DNA of 19,734 nucleotides from an uncultured Succinatimonas sp. (GTDB lineage: Bacteria > Pseudomonadota > Gammaproteobacteria > Enterobacterales > Succinivibrionaceae), in the NCBI GenBank assembly GCA_937896115.1, contig CALBLB010000286.1:1-19734 (forward strand), read 5' to 3'. The notes under the pieces are model-generated. The model saw nothing but the letters and a program-made list of their open reading frames with translations, had not been told where the DNA came from and made no database searches. Positions 6,278-14,013 of the stretch are shown one piece after another (within the stretch, counting starts at the first letter, position 1; every line of letters begins with the position of its first letter). The position numbers and the translations under genes were made by a program.

Positions 6278-6784
6278 TTACTCCAGAATTTCTTTCACGG
6301 TAAGACCGCGTTTAGCAGCGACGGTCTCAGGAGTACGCATAGAAGCAAGAGCAGCAACAGTAGCACGAACCACGTTGATAGGGTTGGTGGAACCGTAGGC
6401 TTTAGCCAAAACGTTACGTACGCCGGCTACTTCGAGGACAGCACGCATAGCACCGCCGGCAATAATACCGGTACCTTCTGCAGCAGGCTGCATATAAACC
6501 ATAGCGCCTGAATGCTCACCTTTAACAGCATGGAACAAAGTGCCATTATTCAAGGTGATGTTATTGTTGACGTTACGTCTTGCCTGCTCAATAGCTTTCT
6601 GAATAGCAGCGGGGACTTCGCCGGCTTTGCCGTAACCGAAGCCTACTTTACCGTTACCGTCACCGACCACAGTCAAAGCGGTGAACGAAAAAATACGACC
6701 ACCTTTGACCACTTTGGCTACACGGTTAACAGCAACCAATTTTTCCTGCAGCTCGCCTGCCTGGGATTCTTCTTTATGTTGCAT
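6278..6784 (-). CDS. rpsE: 30S ribosomal protein S5
   Basis: S5 lies at the mRNA entry side of the 30S and affects decoding fidelity. From the chosen ATG the product is 168 residues (E. coli 167). It has QAGELQEKLVAVNRVAKVVK, GGRIFSFTALTVVGDGNGKV, GFGYGKAGEVPAAIQKAIEQ and AEGTGIIAGGAMRAVLEVAG. I chose ATG at 6784 because GGAG lies eight bases upstream. The in-frame GTG at 6790 is only two bases from that GGAG and is unlikely to be used. Confidence 0.97.
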   Translation of the reverse strand: MQHKEESQAGELQEKLVAVNRVAKVVKGGRIFSFTALTVVGDGNGKVGFGYGKAGEVPAAIQKAIEQARRNVNNNITLNNGTLFHAVKGEHSGAMVYMQPAAEGTGIIAGGAMRAVLEVAGVRNVLAKAYGSTNPINVVRATVAALASMRTPETVAAKRGLTVKEILE

Positions 6785-6795
6785 TTGCACAACTC

Positions 6796-7149
6796 CTAGA
6801 ACTTAAGGCCGGCTTCGCGGGCTGCATCAGCTAAAGCTGCGACACGGCCGTGATACTGATAACCGGATCTATCAAAAGCCACGGTTTCAACGGAAGCGGC
6901 TTTGGCACGTTCGGCAACAACCTTACCGATAACCTTAGCAGCTTCAACGTTTCCGGTGTACTTCAGATCCTTCACAAGCTCTTTTTCAAGAGTGCTTGCA
7001 GTTGCTAAAACGCGATTATCAGCACTGATAATCTGTGCGTAAATGTGACGCGGAGTACGGGTAACGACCAGACGGGTCACACCCAGCTCATGCATCTTTG
7101 CGCGGGACTTGCCAGCACGGCGCAGACGAGCCTGTTTTTTCTCAAACAT
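6796..7149 (-). CDS. rplR: 50S ribosomal protein L18
   Basis: 5S rRNA-binding protein of the central protuberance, working with L5 and L25. The 117 residues match E. coli L18 in length and motifs: KKQARLRRAGKSRAKMHELG, TRLVVTRTPRHIYAQIISAD, and the C-terminal FDRSGYQYHGRVAALADAAR followed by EAGLKF. It lies between rplF and rpsE in the standard order. Confidence 0.98.
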   Translation of the reverse strand: MFEKKQARLRRAGKSRAKMHELGVTRLVVTRTPRHIYAQIISADNRVLATASTLEKELVKDLKYTGNVEAAKVIGKVVAERAKAASVETVAFDRSGYQYHGRVAALADAAREAGLKF

Positions 7150-7163
7150 GTTAACCCACCCTA

Positions 7164-7697
7164 TTATTTCTTCTTAGCTTCTTTGAGATGAATCACTTCG
7201 TCAGCATAACGGATCCCTTTTCCCTTATAGGGTTCAGGGTGACGGATCTCACGAAGATTTGCAGCGACCTGACCTAAAACAGCCTTATCATATCCTTTGA
7301 GGATAATATCAGTCTGAGTAGGAGTCTCGGCGGTAACACCTTCAGGAAGCTCATAATTGACAGGATGCGAATAACCAACAACTAAATTGATGGTTTTGCC
7401 CTGAGCCTGAGCTCTGTAACCAACACCGACGAGCTTCAGAGCTCTTTCGAAACCCTTATCAAGGCCGGTCACATAATTGTGAAGCAGAGCACGGGTGGTG
7501 CCGGACTGCATATTGGCTTCGGTTGAATCATTATTAACGGAAACCTTAATAGCATTGTCAACAACGCTTACAGTCACGGAATTGTGAGTATCGAGGCTCA
7601 GTTCACCCTTTTTGGATTTAACGGTGACTTTCTGACCGTCGACAACAACTTCGACACCCTGGGGGATAGGAATAATTTCCTTAGCAATACGAGACAT
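7164..7697 (-). CDS. rplF: 50S ribosomal protein L6
   Basis: L6 lies near the factor-binding site and sarcin-ricin loop. The 177 residues (same as E. coli) show the two similar L6 domains. The family signature is near the C-terminus: NLREIRHPEPYKGKGIRYAD. The N-terminus is MSRIAKEIIPIPQGVEVVVD. ATG start directly after a strong GGAGGAG. It sits 10 bases after rpsH. Confidence 0.98.
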   Translation of the reverse strand: MSRIAKEIIPIPQGVEVVVDGQKVTVKSKKGELSLDTHNSVTVSVVDNAIKVSVNNDSTEANMQSGTTRALLHNYVTGLDKGFERALKLVGVGYRAQAQGKTINLVVGYSHPVNYELPEGVTAETPTQTDIILKGYDKAVLGQVAANLREIRHPEPYKGKGIRYADEVIHLKEAKKK

Positions 7698-7707
7698 GTC
7701 TCCTCCC

Positions 7708-8097
7708 TTATGCGACGTAGCAGATAACTTCGCCGCCTAAACCGCCCTTACGTGCGGCGCGGTCAGTCATAATGCCTTGGGAAGTGGAAATCACGGCAAT
7801 GCCCAAACCGTTCATGATACGGGGCAAATCGCGGCACTTCTTGTAAATGCGAAGACCAGGACGGGAGACGCGCTGAATCAGCTCGACAACCGGTTTGCCT
7901 TCATAATACTTAAGACCGATTTCCAAAACTTTCTTGACATCGCCGACTTCCTGGACGGAGGCAATGTAACCTTCTTTAACCAACAGATTGGCAATTGCCA
8001 GTTTCTGCTTGGAAGAAGGAACGGTAACTGCAACTTTGCCAGCAGCCTGGCCGTTACGGATGCGGGTTAACAAATCCGCAATAGGATCTTGCATCAT
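7708..8097 (-). CDS. rpsH: 30S ribosomal protein S8
   Basis: Primary 16S rRNA-binding protein (helix 21) and, in E. coli, the translational repressor of the spc operon, acting near the rplE start. The 129 residues have MQDPIADLLTRIRNGQAAGK, VSRPGLRIYKKCRDLP, and the C-terminal GIAVISTSQGIMTDRAARKG then GLGGEVICYVA. Two ATGs are adjacent. The first (8097) is taken because it sits closer to the upstream GAGGAAA. Confidence 0.98.
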   Translation of the reverse strand: MMQDPIADLLTRIRNGQAAGKVAVTVPSSKQKLAIANLLVKEGYIASVQEVGDVKKVLEIGLKYYEGKPVVELIQRVSRPGLRIYKKCRDLPRIMNGLGIAVISTSQGIMTDRAARKGGLGGEVICYVA

Positions 8098-8112
8098 GTG
8101 TGTATTTCCTCT

Positions 8113-8418
8113 TTACCAGCTTGCCTTGTGCAGACCAGGGATTTCACCGCGCATCATATGCTCACGCAGTTTGATGCGGGAAAGACCGAATTTGCGCAGA
8201 TAACCGTGCGGACGACCAGTCTCGGAGCAGCGATTGCGCTGACGTGAAGGGCTGGAATCACGCGGCAGTTTGGAAAGATCCATAACAGCCTGGAAGCGCT
8301 CTTCCTCGGTAGAGGACACACTTGAAATAATCTTTTTGAGCTCTGAACGCTTTGCGCGATATTTATCGGCAAGAGCCTTTCTCTTCAGATCTCTGTTTAT
8401 CATTGAGGTTTTAGCCAT
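8113..8418 (-). CDS. rpsN: 30S ribosomal protein S14 (zinc-free type)
   Basis: S14 of the 30S head. The 101 residues equal E. coli S14 in length. It has MAKTSMINRDLKRKALADKY at the start, and NRCSETGRPHGYLRKFGLSR and HMMRGEIPGLHKASW at the end. The CXXC pairs of the zinc-binding short form are absent, so it is the long, zinc-independent form. It is located between rplE and rpsH. Confidence 0.98.
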   Translation of the reverse strand: MAKTSMINRDLKRKALADKYRAKRSELKKIISSVSSTEEERFQAVMDLSKLPRDSSPSRQRNRCSETGRPHGYLRKFGLSRIKLREHMMRGEIPGLHKASW

Positions 8419-8436
8419 AGGTTCTTCGTCCTCGAA

Positions 8437-8988
8437 TTATTTAGCGGCCTGAGTACGGAACGGGAAGTCAAAAGCCTTCAACAGAGCTCTGCCTTCTTCG
8501 TCGGTCTTGGCGGTGGTGGTAATGGTGATATCAAGACCACGCACAGCGTCTACCTTGTCATAGTCGATCTCAGGGAAAATGATCTGCTCGCGCACGCCCA
8601 TGGAGTAATTTCCTCTGCCGTCAAATGACTTGGCAGAAAGTCCACGGAAATCGCGGATACGCGGAATAGCAATCACAATCAAACGCTCGAGGAACTCCCA
8701 CATACGCTCGCCGCGCAGGGTGACCTTGCAGCCGATAGGGTAGCCTTCACGAATCTGGAAGCCCGCTACGGACTTGCGAACCTTGGTGATTAAAGGCTTC
8801 TGGCCGGAGATAGCGGCCATATCACGTGCTGCGTTTTCAAGGATCTTCTTGTCAGTACGTGCTTCACCAACACCCATATTCAGGGTGATCTTCACAATCC
8901 GAGGGACTTGCATGACCGTTTTGTAACCAAACTGTTCGGTTAAGGCTTTGATTACTTCCTGCTTGTATAAATCATGCAGTTTCGCCAT
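8437..8988 (-). CDS. rplE: 50S ribosomal protein L5
   Basis: 5S rRNA-binding protein of the central protuberance. The 183 residues (E. coli 179) contain MQVPRIVKITLNMGVGEART, SVAGFQIREGYPIGCKVTLR, and FPEIDYDKVDAVRGLDITIT. ATG start seven bases after AGGAG. In E. coli the S8 repressor binds the mRNA around the rplX/rplE junction. The 22 bases here resemble that junction at the Shine-Dalgarno, but I did not fold an S8 site. Confidence 0.98.
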   Translation of the reverse strand: MAKLHDLYKQEVIKALTEQFGYKTVMQVPRIVKITLNMGVGEARTDKKILENAARDMAAISGQKPLITKVRKSVAGFQIREGYPIGCKVTLRGERMWEFLERLIVIAIPRIRDFRGLSAKSFDGRGNYSMGVREQIIFPEIDYDKVDAVRGLDITITTTAKTDEEGRALLKAFDFPFRTQAAK

Positions 8989-9010
8989 CGTTATTCTCCT
9001 TTAAATTACC

Positions 9011-9340
9011 TTACTTGGCGCTGGAGGCAATGATTTTGCCGTTGGACTTGAAGAAACGGACTTTCTTGCCGTCTTCTTCACGGAAGCCCACACGGTCAGC
9101 TTTCTTGGAATCGGGGTTATAAATTGCAACGTTTGAGACGTCCACAGGAGCCTCAATATTGACAATTCCGCCTTCCTGGCCAATGTTAGGGTTAGCCTTC
9201 TGGTGCTTCTTGTGGACATTGATGCCCTCAACCAGCACTTTGTGCTCCTTGGTAAGTACGCGGGTGACTTTGCCGGTCTTGCCCTTATCCTTGCCAGTAA
9301 TGACGATCACTTCGTCATTGGTGCGAATTTTCGCTGCCAT
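9011..9340 (-). CDS. rplX: 50S ribosomal protein L24
   Basis: Assembly-initiating 23S rRNA-binding protein. The KOW motif is near the N-terminus: RTNDEVIVITGKDKGKTGKV (6-25). It is followed by VEGINVHKKHQKANPNIGQE. 109 residues, close to the E. coli 104. It lies between rplN and rplE in the spc operon. The overlapping frame at 9001-9231 is a shadow of this gene. Confidence 0.98.
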   Translation of the reverse strand: MAAKIRTNDEVIVITGKDKGKTGKVTRVLTKEHKVLVEGINVHKKHQKANPNIGQEGGIVNIEAPVDVSNVAIYNPDSKKADRVGFREEDGKKVRFFKSNGKIIASSAK

Positions 9341-9360
9341 GTTACTGATATCCTCTTAAA

Positions 9361-9729
9361 TTAGAGTACTTCAGGAGCCAAAGACACGATCTTCATGAAC
9401 TGTTCGGTACGCAATTCGCGAGTAACAGGTCCGAAAATACGGGTGCCAATAGGCTCATGCTGTGCAGTCAAAAGAACTGCAGCGTTACTATCAAAGCGGA
9501 TGAGTGAACCGTCAGGACGGCGCACGCCTTTCTTGGTGCGTACTACGACTGCGTCAACAACATCGCCCTTCTTAACCTTGCCGCGAGGGATCGCATCTTT
9601 GACAGACACCTTAATGATGTCGCCAATGCCTGCGTAACGGCGGTGAGAGCCACCAAGGACCTTCACACACATTACAGCACGTGCGCCCGAGTTGTCGGCA
9701 ACGTCAAGCATGCTCTGCATCTGGATCAT
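9361..9729 (-). CDS. rplN: 50S ribosomal protein L14
   Basis: L14 forms intersubunit bridges next to L19. The 122 residues begin MIQMQSMLDVADNSGARAVM and contain CVKVLGGSHRRYAGIGDIIK, the family signature, then FDSNAAVLLTAQHEPIGTRI. ATG start after CCGGAG. It is the first gene of the spc operon and is separated from rpsQ by about 150 bases holding two terminator-like hairpins. Confidence 0.98.
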   Translation of the reverse strand: MIQMQSMLDVADNSGARAVMCVKVLGGSHRRYAGIGDIIKVSVKDAIPRGKVKKGDVVDAVVVRTKKGVRRPDGSLIRFDSNAAVLLTAQHEPIGTRIFGPVTRELRTEQFMKIVSLAPEVL

Positions 9730-9749
9730 TTCAAATGCTCCGGTTAAAG

Positions 9750-9786
9750 AAAAAATACAAACCTTCCGAATCTTTAAATCAGAAGG
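9750..9786 (-). terminator. Second terminator-like hairpin, in the rplN leader
   Basis: The transcript reads CCTTCTGA-TTTAAAGAT-TCGGAAGG, an 8-bp stem with one G-U pair, followed by TTTGTATTTTTTC. It lies about 20 bases downstream of the rpsQ terminator and 21 bases before rplN. It could be a backup terminator for the S10 operon. If the spc promoter lies upstream of it, it could instead be an attenuator. Confidence 0.6.
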
Positions 9787-9792
9787 CGCTAC

Positions 9793-9821
9793 AAGATAAC
9801 ATAAATATAAAAAAACCGCAA
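9793..9821 (-). promoter_or_regulatory. Possible spc-operon promoter (weak match)
   Basis: TTGCGG (9816-9821), a 17-base spacer and TATCTT (9793-9798). Both boxes are poor matches and the -35 overlaps the rpsQ terminator stem. A promoter is expected here by comparison with E. coli spc. This is the best spacing I can find, not a firm call. Confidence 0.25.
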
Positions 9822-9840
9822 CGAAAAGCCGTTACGGTTT
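9808..9840 (-). terminator. Rho-independent terminator after rpsQ (end of S10 operon)
   Basis: The transcript reads AAACCGTAACG-GCTTTT-CGTTGCGGTTT and runs into a TTTTTTTA tract. The 11-bp stem has one G-U pair. It lies 39 bases after the rpsQ stop and is the clearest intrinsic terminator in the ribosomal cluster. It separates the S10 and spc operons. Confidence 0.85.
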
Positions 9841-9878
9841 AGTTTATTAATTCAAATTAATCCAAAATTGAGGATTAA

Positions 9879-10151
9879 TCAGGCCTGAGCTTTCTCGATG
9901 ACCTTGCTCAATCTCCAAGAAATGGTCTTGGAAACGGGACGGCCTTCGCAAATCTCGACCAAATCGCCAACTTTTGCGACATTCTCAGGATCCGCCACGT
10001 GGAACTTAGTGGTACGGGTCACGGTCTTGCCGTAAACAGGGTGCTGAACGCGGCGCTCAACGGCAACCACGCAGGCCTTCTGCATCTTGTCGGAAACAAC
10101 GCGTCCGCGGAGGGAACGTGAAGCTTTGACGGCATTCTGTTCTTCAGACAT
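9879..10151 (-). CDS. rpsQ: 30S ribosomal protein S17
   Basis: Primary 16S rRNA-binding protein with an OB fold. The 90 residues (E. coli 84) contain LRGRVVSDKMQKACVVAVER, VQHPVYGKTVTRTTKFHVAD and the C-terminal GDLVEICEGRPVSKTISWRL. It is the last gene of the S10 operon, 12 bases after rpmC, and is followed by a strong intrinsic terminator. Confidence 0.98.
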   Translation of the reverse strand: MSEEQNAVKASRSLRGRVVSDKMQKACVVAVERRVQHPVYGKTVTRTTKFHVADPENVAKVGDLVEICEGRPVSKTISWRLSKVIEKAQA

Positions 10152-10163
10152 TTATTCTTCCTC

Positions 10164-10361
10164 TCAGTTTGCGCTGTTTTGCTTTTGTGCAAGAATGGTC
10201 TTGACGCGGGCAATATCGCGGCGAACCTTTCTTACGTTGTCAGTCTGCTGCAACTGGGCAGTTTTGAGCTGAAAACGCAGATTGAACTGCTCGCGGTTGA
10301 GGTTGGCAAGCTCAGTCTTAAGCTCTTCAACCGACTTATTACGTAACTCGTTGCTCTGCAT
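10164..10361 (-). CDS. rpmC: 50S ribosomal protein L29
   Basis: Small helical protein at the exit tunnel, next to L23, forming part of the docking site for nascent-chain factors. The 65 residues contain NKSVEELKTELANLNREQFN and LRFQLKTAQLQQTDNVRKVR, typical of L29. Its ATG overlaps the rplP stop by one base (TAATG), which points to translational coupling. Confidence 0.97.
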   Translation of the reverse strand: MQSNELRNKSVEELKTELANLNREQFNLRFQLKTAQLQQTDNVRKVRRDIARVKTILAQKQNSAN

Positions 10362-10774
10362 TAGATCACCTGCTTACGAACAAAAGTGGTAGTCACGGAA
10401 AGCTTTGCTGAAGCAAGGCGGAAAGCCTCACGAGCAACTTCCTCGGGAATACCGCCGATTTCAAAGAGAACACGGCCGGGCTGAATGGGAGCTACCCAAT
10501 ACTCGACGGTGCCCTTGCCTTTACCCATACGAACACCGAGAGCTTTCTGAGTGATAGGCTTGTCGGGGAACACACGGATCCAGACTTTACCAGCACGCTT
10601 CATCTCACGAGTGAATGCGCGACGGGCAGCTTCAATTTCACGAGAAGTGATCTGACCGCGGGAAGTGGCTTTCAAACCGAACTCACCGAAGTCAACCTTA
10701 GAACCTGCATAGCACAGACCCTCGTTGCGGCCCTTCTGAGTCTTACGATATTTAGTACGTTTCGGCTGTAACAT
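10361..10774 (-). CDS. rplP: 50S ribosomal protein L16
   Basis: L16 organises the A site and the peptidyl-transferase centre. The 137 residues (E. coli 136) start MLQPKRTKYRKTQKGRNEGL and have IRVFPDKPITQKALGVRMGK then GKGTVEYWVAPIQPGRVLFE, both signature regions. It lies 13 bases after rpsC and overlaps the rpmC start by one base. Confidence 0.98.
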   Translation of the reverse strand: MLQPKRTKYRKTQKGRNEGLCYAGSKVDFGEFGLKATSRGQITSREIEAARRAFTREMKRAGKVWIRVFPDKPITQKALGVRMGKGKGTVEYWVAPIQPGRVLFEIGGIPEEVAREAFRLASAKLSVTTTFVRKQVI

Positions 10775-10787
10775 TTAAAATCCTCCG

Positions 10788-11600
10788 TTACTCAGCCTTT
10801 TCATCGGCTGGAGCGGCATCGGCCTTTTTGCCAGCGGAAGCTGCTTTGTCAGCAGCCTGTCCGCGACGGCCACGGCCGTTACGGGCCTGATTGTCGTCAC
10901 GACGGTGTCTGCGTCCGGCAGGAGCCACAGAGCCATTGCGATCGTCTGCTTCTTCCTGAGCCAAAGGCAATTCGCCTAAGATTTCGCCCTTGAAGATCCA
11001 AACCTTAACACCGATCACACCGTAGGTGGTTACGGCTTCTGACACTGCATAATCGATGTCAGCACGCAGAGTGTGCAAAGGAACGCGGCCTTCACGCAAC
11101 CATTCGGTACGAGCAATTTCAGCACCGCCCAAACGGCCGGAAACTTCAATCTTAACGCCCTTGGCACCGGCACGCATTGCGTTCTGGATGGCCTTCTTCA
11201 TGGCGCGACGGAACATAACGCGACGCTCAAGCTGTGAAGCGATGCTGTCGGCAACGATCTTGGAATCGAGATCAGGTTTACGGATCTCGCTGATGTTGAC
11301 CTGAGCAGGAACTCCAGCAATCTTGGCGATCTGTCTGCGCAACTTCTCAACGTCCTCACCCTTGCGACCGATAACGATGCCAGGACGAGCGGTGCAGATG
11401 GTTACGCGAATGCTCTTTGCAGGACGATCGATTACGATCTTGGACACAGAAGCATTCTTAAGTTCGCTGGTTAAAAACTTACGAACTTCATTATCGCTTT
11501 TAACGTTGGCAGGGAAAACCTTGCTTGAAGCATACCAAGTTGAAACATAAGGCTTGGTGATGCCCAAACGGATCCCATTAGGATTAATTTTCTGGCCCAT
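10788..11600 (-). CDS. rpsC: 30S ribosomal protein S3 with long C-terminal extension
   Basis: S3 lines the mRNA entry tunnel and has helicase activity with S4 and S5. The core matches E. coli: MGQKINPNGIRLGITKPYVS, the KH-domain motif GIVIGRKGEDVEKLRRQIAK (about 74-93), and GRLGGAEIARTEWLREGRVP. After ILGELPLAQEE (about 207) it carries a tail of some 60 residues that is arginine-rich and then alanine/lysine-rich (RRHRRDDNQARNGRGRRGQ, later ASAGKKADAAPADEKAE). That makes 270 residues against 233 in E. coli. The gap from rplV is two bases. Confidence 0.97.
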   Translation of the reverse strand: MGQKINPNGIRLGITKPYVSTWYASSKVFPANVKSDNEVRKFLTSELKNASVSKIVIDRPAKSIRVTICTARPGIVIGRKGEDVEKLRRQIAKIAGVPAQVNISEIRKPDLDSKIVADSIASQLERRVMFRRAMKKAIQNAMRAGAKGVKIEVSGRLGGAEIARTEWLREGRVPLHTLRADIDYAVSEAVTTYGVIGVKVWIFKGEILGELPLAQEEADDRNGSVAPAGRRHRRDDNQARNGRGRRGQAADKAASAGKKADAAPADEKAE

Positions 11601-11602
11601 TT

Positions 11603-11938
11603 TTACTCCTGATCCGCAACGTAAACGGTGATGTGAGAGGTACGCTTCACGATGCGATCGGCACGGCCCTTGGCACGCGGCATGATGCGTTTGAGGGACG
11701 GACCTTCATCAACCATGATCTTGGAAATCACGAGAGAATCGACATCCATGGAGTTGTTGTGTTCGGCGTTGGCAACGGCAGAGAGCACAACTTTACGAAT
11801 CAACGCAGCAGCCTTTCTGGGGCTGAACTTAAGCAGATCGAGAGCCTTCTGAACGGGAAGACCGCGAACCTGATCAGCAACCAGACGGGTCTTCTGTGCA
11901 GAAGAACGAGCGTAACGATGAACAGCTTTAACTTCCAT
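11603..11938 (-). CDS. rplV: 50S ribosomal protein L22
   Basis: L22 lines the exit-tunnel constriction with L4. The 111 residues have VHRYARSSAQKTRLVADQVR, AALIRKVVLSAVANAEHNNS, and the tunnel loop GPSLKRIMPRAKGRADRIVK near the C-terminus, where macrolide-resistance changes occur in other bacteria. The loop has normal length here. It lies between rpsS and rpsC. Confidence 0.98.
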   Translation of the reverse strand: MEVKAVHRYARSSAQKTRLVADQVRGLPVQKALDLLKFSPRKAAALIRKVVLSAVANAEHNNSMDVDSLVISKIMVDEGPSLKRIMPRAKGRADRIVKRTSHITVYVADQE

Positions 11939-11949
11939 TATGGTTACTC

Positions 11950-12231
11950 CTATTTAGCGGCTTTCGCATCAGCGGCAGCAGCGTGACCATGGAAGGTACG
12001 GGTCGGAGCAAACTCACCGAGCTTGTGGCCAATCATATCTTCGGTCACAAATACGGGAACATGCTGACGGCCGTTGTGAACTGCAATGGTCATTCCGATC
12101 ATGGTCGGAATGATGACGGAACGGCGTGACCAGGTCTTGATGGGCTTCTTATCGCCGGACTGCTGGCTCTGCTGAACCTTCTTCAGTAAGGACTCGTCAA
12201 TGAAAGGTCCTTTCTTCAGAGAACGTGGCAT
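11950..12231 (-). CDS. rpsS: 30S ribosomal protein S19
   Basis: S19 of the 30S head, forming a complex with S13. The 93 residues (E. coli 92) have MPRSLKKGPFIDESLLKKVQ, IKTWSRRSVIIPTMIGMTIA and VFVTEDMIGHKLGEFAPTRT, the family signature. The tail is short and alanine-rich. It is located between rplB and rplV. Confidence 0.98.
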   Translation of the reverse strand: MPRSLKKGPFIDESLLKKVQQSQQSGDKKPIKTWSRRSVIIPTMIGMTIAVHNGRQHVPVFVTEDMIGHKLGEFAPTRTFHGHAAAADAKAAK

Positions 12232-12251
12232 TTTAAATCCTCGCTATACGA

Positions 12252-13067
12252 TTAACGGTGATGAACAATGTACTTCTCAGTACGCTTGTTCTTGCGGGTC
12301 TTGTAGCCCTTGCAAGGAGTACCCCACGGTGAACGCGGCTGAATACCCTTGTTACGGCCCTCGCCACCGCCATGCGGATGGTCAATAGGGTTCATTGACA
12401 TACCGCGAACAGTAGGACGGATACCGCGCCAACGCTTGGCACCCGCTTTGCCCAACTGAGCGAGCATGTGCTCACCATTGCCAATCTCACCGATGGTCGC
12501 ACGGCCTGCGGCCAAAACGCGACGCATTTCGCCTGAGCGCATACGCAAAGTCACGTACTGACCTTCCTTGGCCAGCAGTTCACAGTAAGCACCGGCAGAA
12601 CGGGCAAACTGAGCACCATTACCGGGAACGAGTTCGACGGCATGGATAACGGTACCAAGAGGAATATTTTCCATAGGGAGAGTATTACCGACTTCAATAG
12701 GAGCATTTGCACCTGAAATCACGGTATCACCGGCTTTTAATCCCTTAGGAGCAAGGATATAAGAACGGACGCCGTCCTTATAAAGCACCAAAGCGATGTG
12801 AGCAGAACGATTAGGATCATACTCAATACGCTCAACGCGGGCCTCGATGCCATCCTTTTGACGCTTAAAGTCGATCAAACGATAGCGCTGCTTATGACCG
12901 CCGCCGATATGACGGGTAGAAATGTGACCGTAGTTGTCACGTCCGCCGGTCTTGCGCTTCTCAACCACGAGAGGAGTGTAAGGGCCGCCCTTCCAGAGGC
13001 CAGGGGTCTTGATCTGGACAACGTGACGGCGAGCCGGGGAGGTAGGCTTTGCTTTAATGATAGCCAT
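12252..13067 (-). CDS. rplB: 50S ribosomal protein L2
   Basis: L2 is needed for subunit association and peptidyl-transferase activity. The 271 residues (E. coli 273) have TGGRDNYGHISTRHIGGGHK near the N-terminus and GMSMNPIDHPHGGGEGRNKG around 220-240, which includes the conserved histidine. The C-terminus is rich in arginine and lysine, as usual. Its ATG shares one base with the rplW stop (TAATG), so the two are likely coupled. Confidence 0.98.
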   Translation of the reverse strand: MAIIKAKPTSPARRHVVQIKTPGLWKGGPYTPLVVEKRKTGGRDNYGHISTRHIGGGHKQRYRLIDFKRQKDGIEARVERIEYDPNRSAHIALVLYKDGVRSYILAPKGLKAGDTVISGANAPIEVGNTLPMENIPLGTVIHAVELVPGNGAQFARSAGAYCELLAKEGQYVTLRMRSGEMRRVLAAGRATIGEIGNGEHMLAQLGKAGAKRWRGIRPTVRGMSMNPIDHPHGGGEGRNKGIQPRSPWGTPCKGYKTRKNKRTEKYIVHHR

Positions 13068-13387
13068 TATTTGCTCTCCTTATCAGCCTGCTGTGCAGCA
13101 GTCGTGACGTCGATATTGGTTCCCTCAGGAAGAGTCACATAGGCTTTCTTCCAGTCAGAACGCTTGCCGATGCCGTGAACGGTGCGACGGGATTTACCCT
13201 GCACATTCAAAGTACGGACGTTGGAGACGGTAACGTTGAAGAGCTTCTCAACAGCTGCCTTGATCTCTTCCTTGGTGGCATCGCTTGCAACCTTGAACAC
13301 GTAAGTGCCCTTGGAGGCAACTGCAGTGCTCTTTTCGGTAACAACCGGAGCAACGATAATTTTAAGTAAACGTACGTCAGAAATCAT
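13067..13387 (-). CDS. rplW: 50S ribosomal protein L23
   Basis: L23 sits at the tunnel exit and docks trigger factor and SRP. The 106 residues include VAPVVTEKSTAVASKGTYVF, VEKLFNVTVSNVRTLNVQGK and RSDWKKAYVTLPEGTNIDV. E. coli L23 is 100 residues; the difference is a short polar tail. The start ATG overlaps the rplD stop (ATGA), and its own stop overlaps the rplB start. Confidence 0.97.
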   Translation of the reverse strand: MISDVRLLKIIVAPVVTEKSTAVASKGTYVFKVASDATKEEIKAAVEKLFNVTVSNVRTLNVQGKSRRTVHGIGKRSDWKKAYVTLPEGTNIDVTTAAQQADKESK

Positions 13388-13995
13388 TTCAGGATCTCCT
13401 CTACCTTCTTGACAGCGGCGGAAGTCATAACCACCTTGTCGTAATCAATCAGGTTGACGGGGTTGAACTCGGAAGTTCCCGGCTGGCAGACGTCTACCTT
13501 GTAAAGATTGCGGGACGCAAGAACGAGATTTTCGTCAAAAGCGTCGGTAACAATCAGAGCCTGCTTAAGATCCATACTCTTGAGCTTGGCAACCAGAGTC
13601 TTGGTCTTGCAATCTTCCACAGAGAAGTTGTCCACAACCACCAAGCGATCCTGACGGACGAGCTCAGAAAGAATGCTGCGCATGGCAACACGATACATCT
13701 TGCGGTTGATCTTCTGGGTCCAATCCTGAGGCTTAGCAGCAAAAATCTTGCCACCGGCTCTCCACAACGGAGAACGGGATGAACCTGCACGGGCGCGGCC
13801 GGTTCCCTTCTGACGGAACGGCTTCTTGCCGCCGCCGGAGACTTCGGAACGAGTCTTCTGAGCCTTAGTGCCGGCACGGGCAGTGCTCAGATAGGAAACT
13901 ACTACCTGATGAACTAACGGCTCATTGAACTCACGACCGAAGGTGGTGTCTGACACTTCCAGCGGCTTGTCAGCGCCAATCATCTTTAATTCCAT
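13384..13995 (-). CDS. rplD: 50S ribosomal protein L4
   Basis: L4 contributes to the exit tunnel and, in E. coli and related bacteria, represses its own S10 operon by acting on the rpsJ leader. The 203 residues (E. coli 201) contain VHQVVVSYLSTARAGTKAQK, TRSEVSGGGKKPFRQKGTGR, ARAGSSRSPLWRAGGKIFAA and PQDWTQKINRKMYRVAMRSI. A structured leader exists upstream of rpsJ, so L4 control is plausible here. Confidence 0.98.
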   Translation of the reverse strand: MELKMIGADKPLEVSDTTFGREFNEPLVHQVVVSYLSTARAGTKAQKTRSEVSGGGKKPFRQKGTGRARAGSSRSPLWRAGGKIFAAKPQDWTQKINRKMYRVAMRSILSELVRQDRLVVVDNFSVEDCKTKTLVAKLKSMDLKQALIVTDAFDENLVLASRNLYKVDVCQPGTSEFNPVNLIDYDKVVMTSAAVKKVEEILK

Positions 13996-14013
13996 GATTT
14001 TCTATACCTCGGG

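Noticed and set aside
6785..6790. GTG at 6790 as the rpsE start
   Set aside because: It is two bases from the GGAG; ATG at 6784 has normal spacing.
9001..9231. Minus-strand frame of 76 codons overlapping rplX
   Set aside because: Out-of-frame shadow of the L24 gene.
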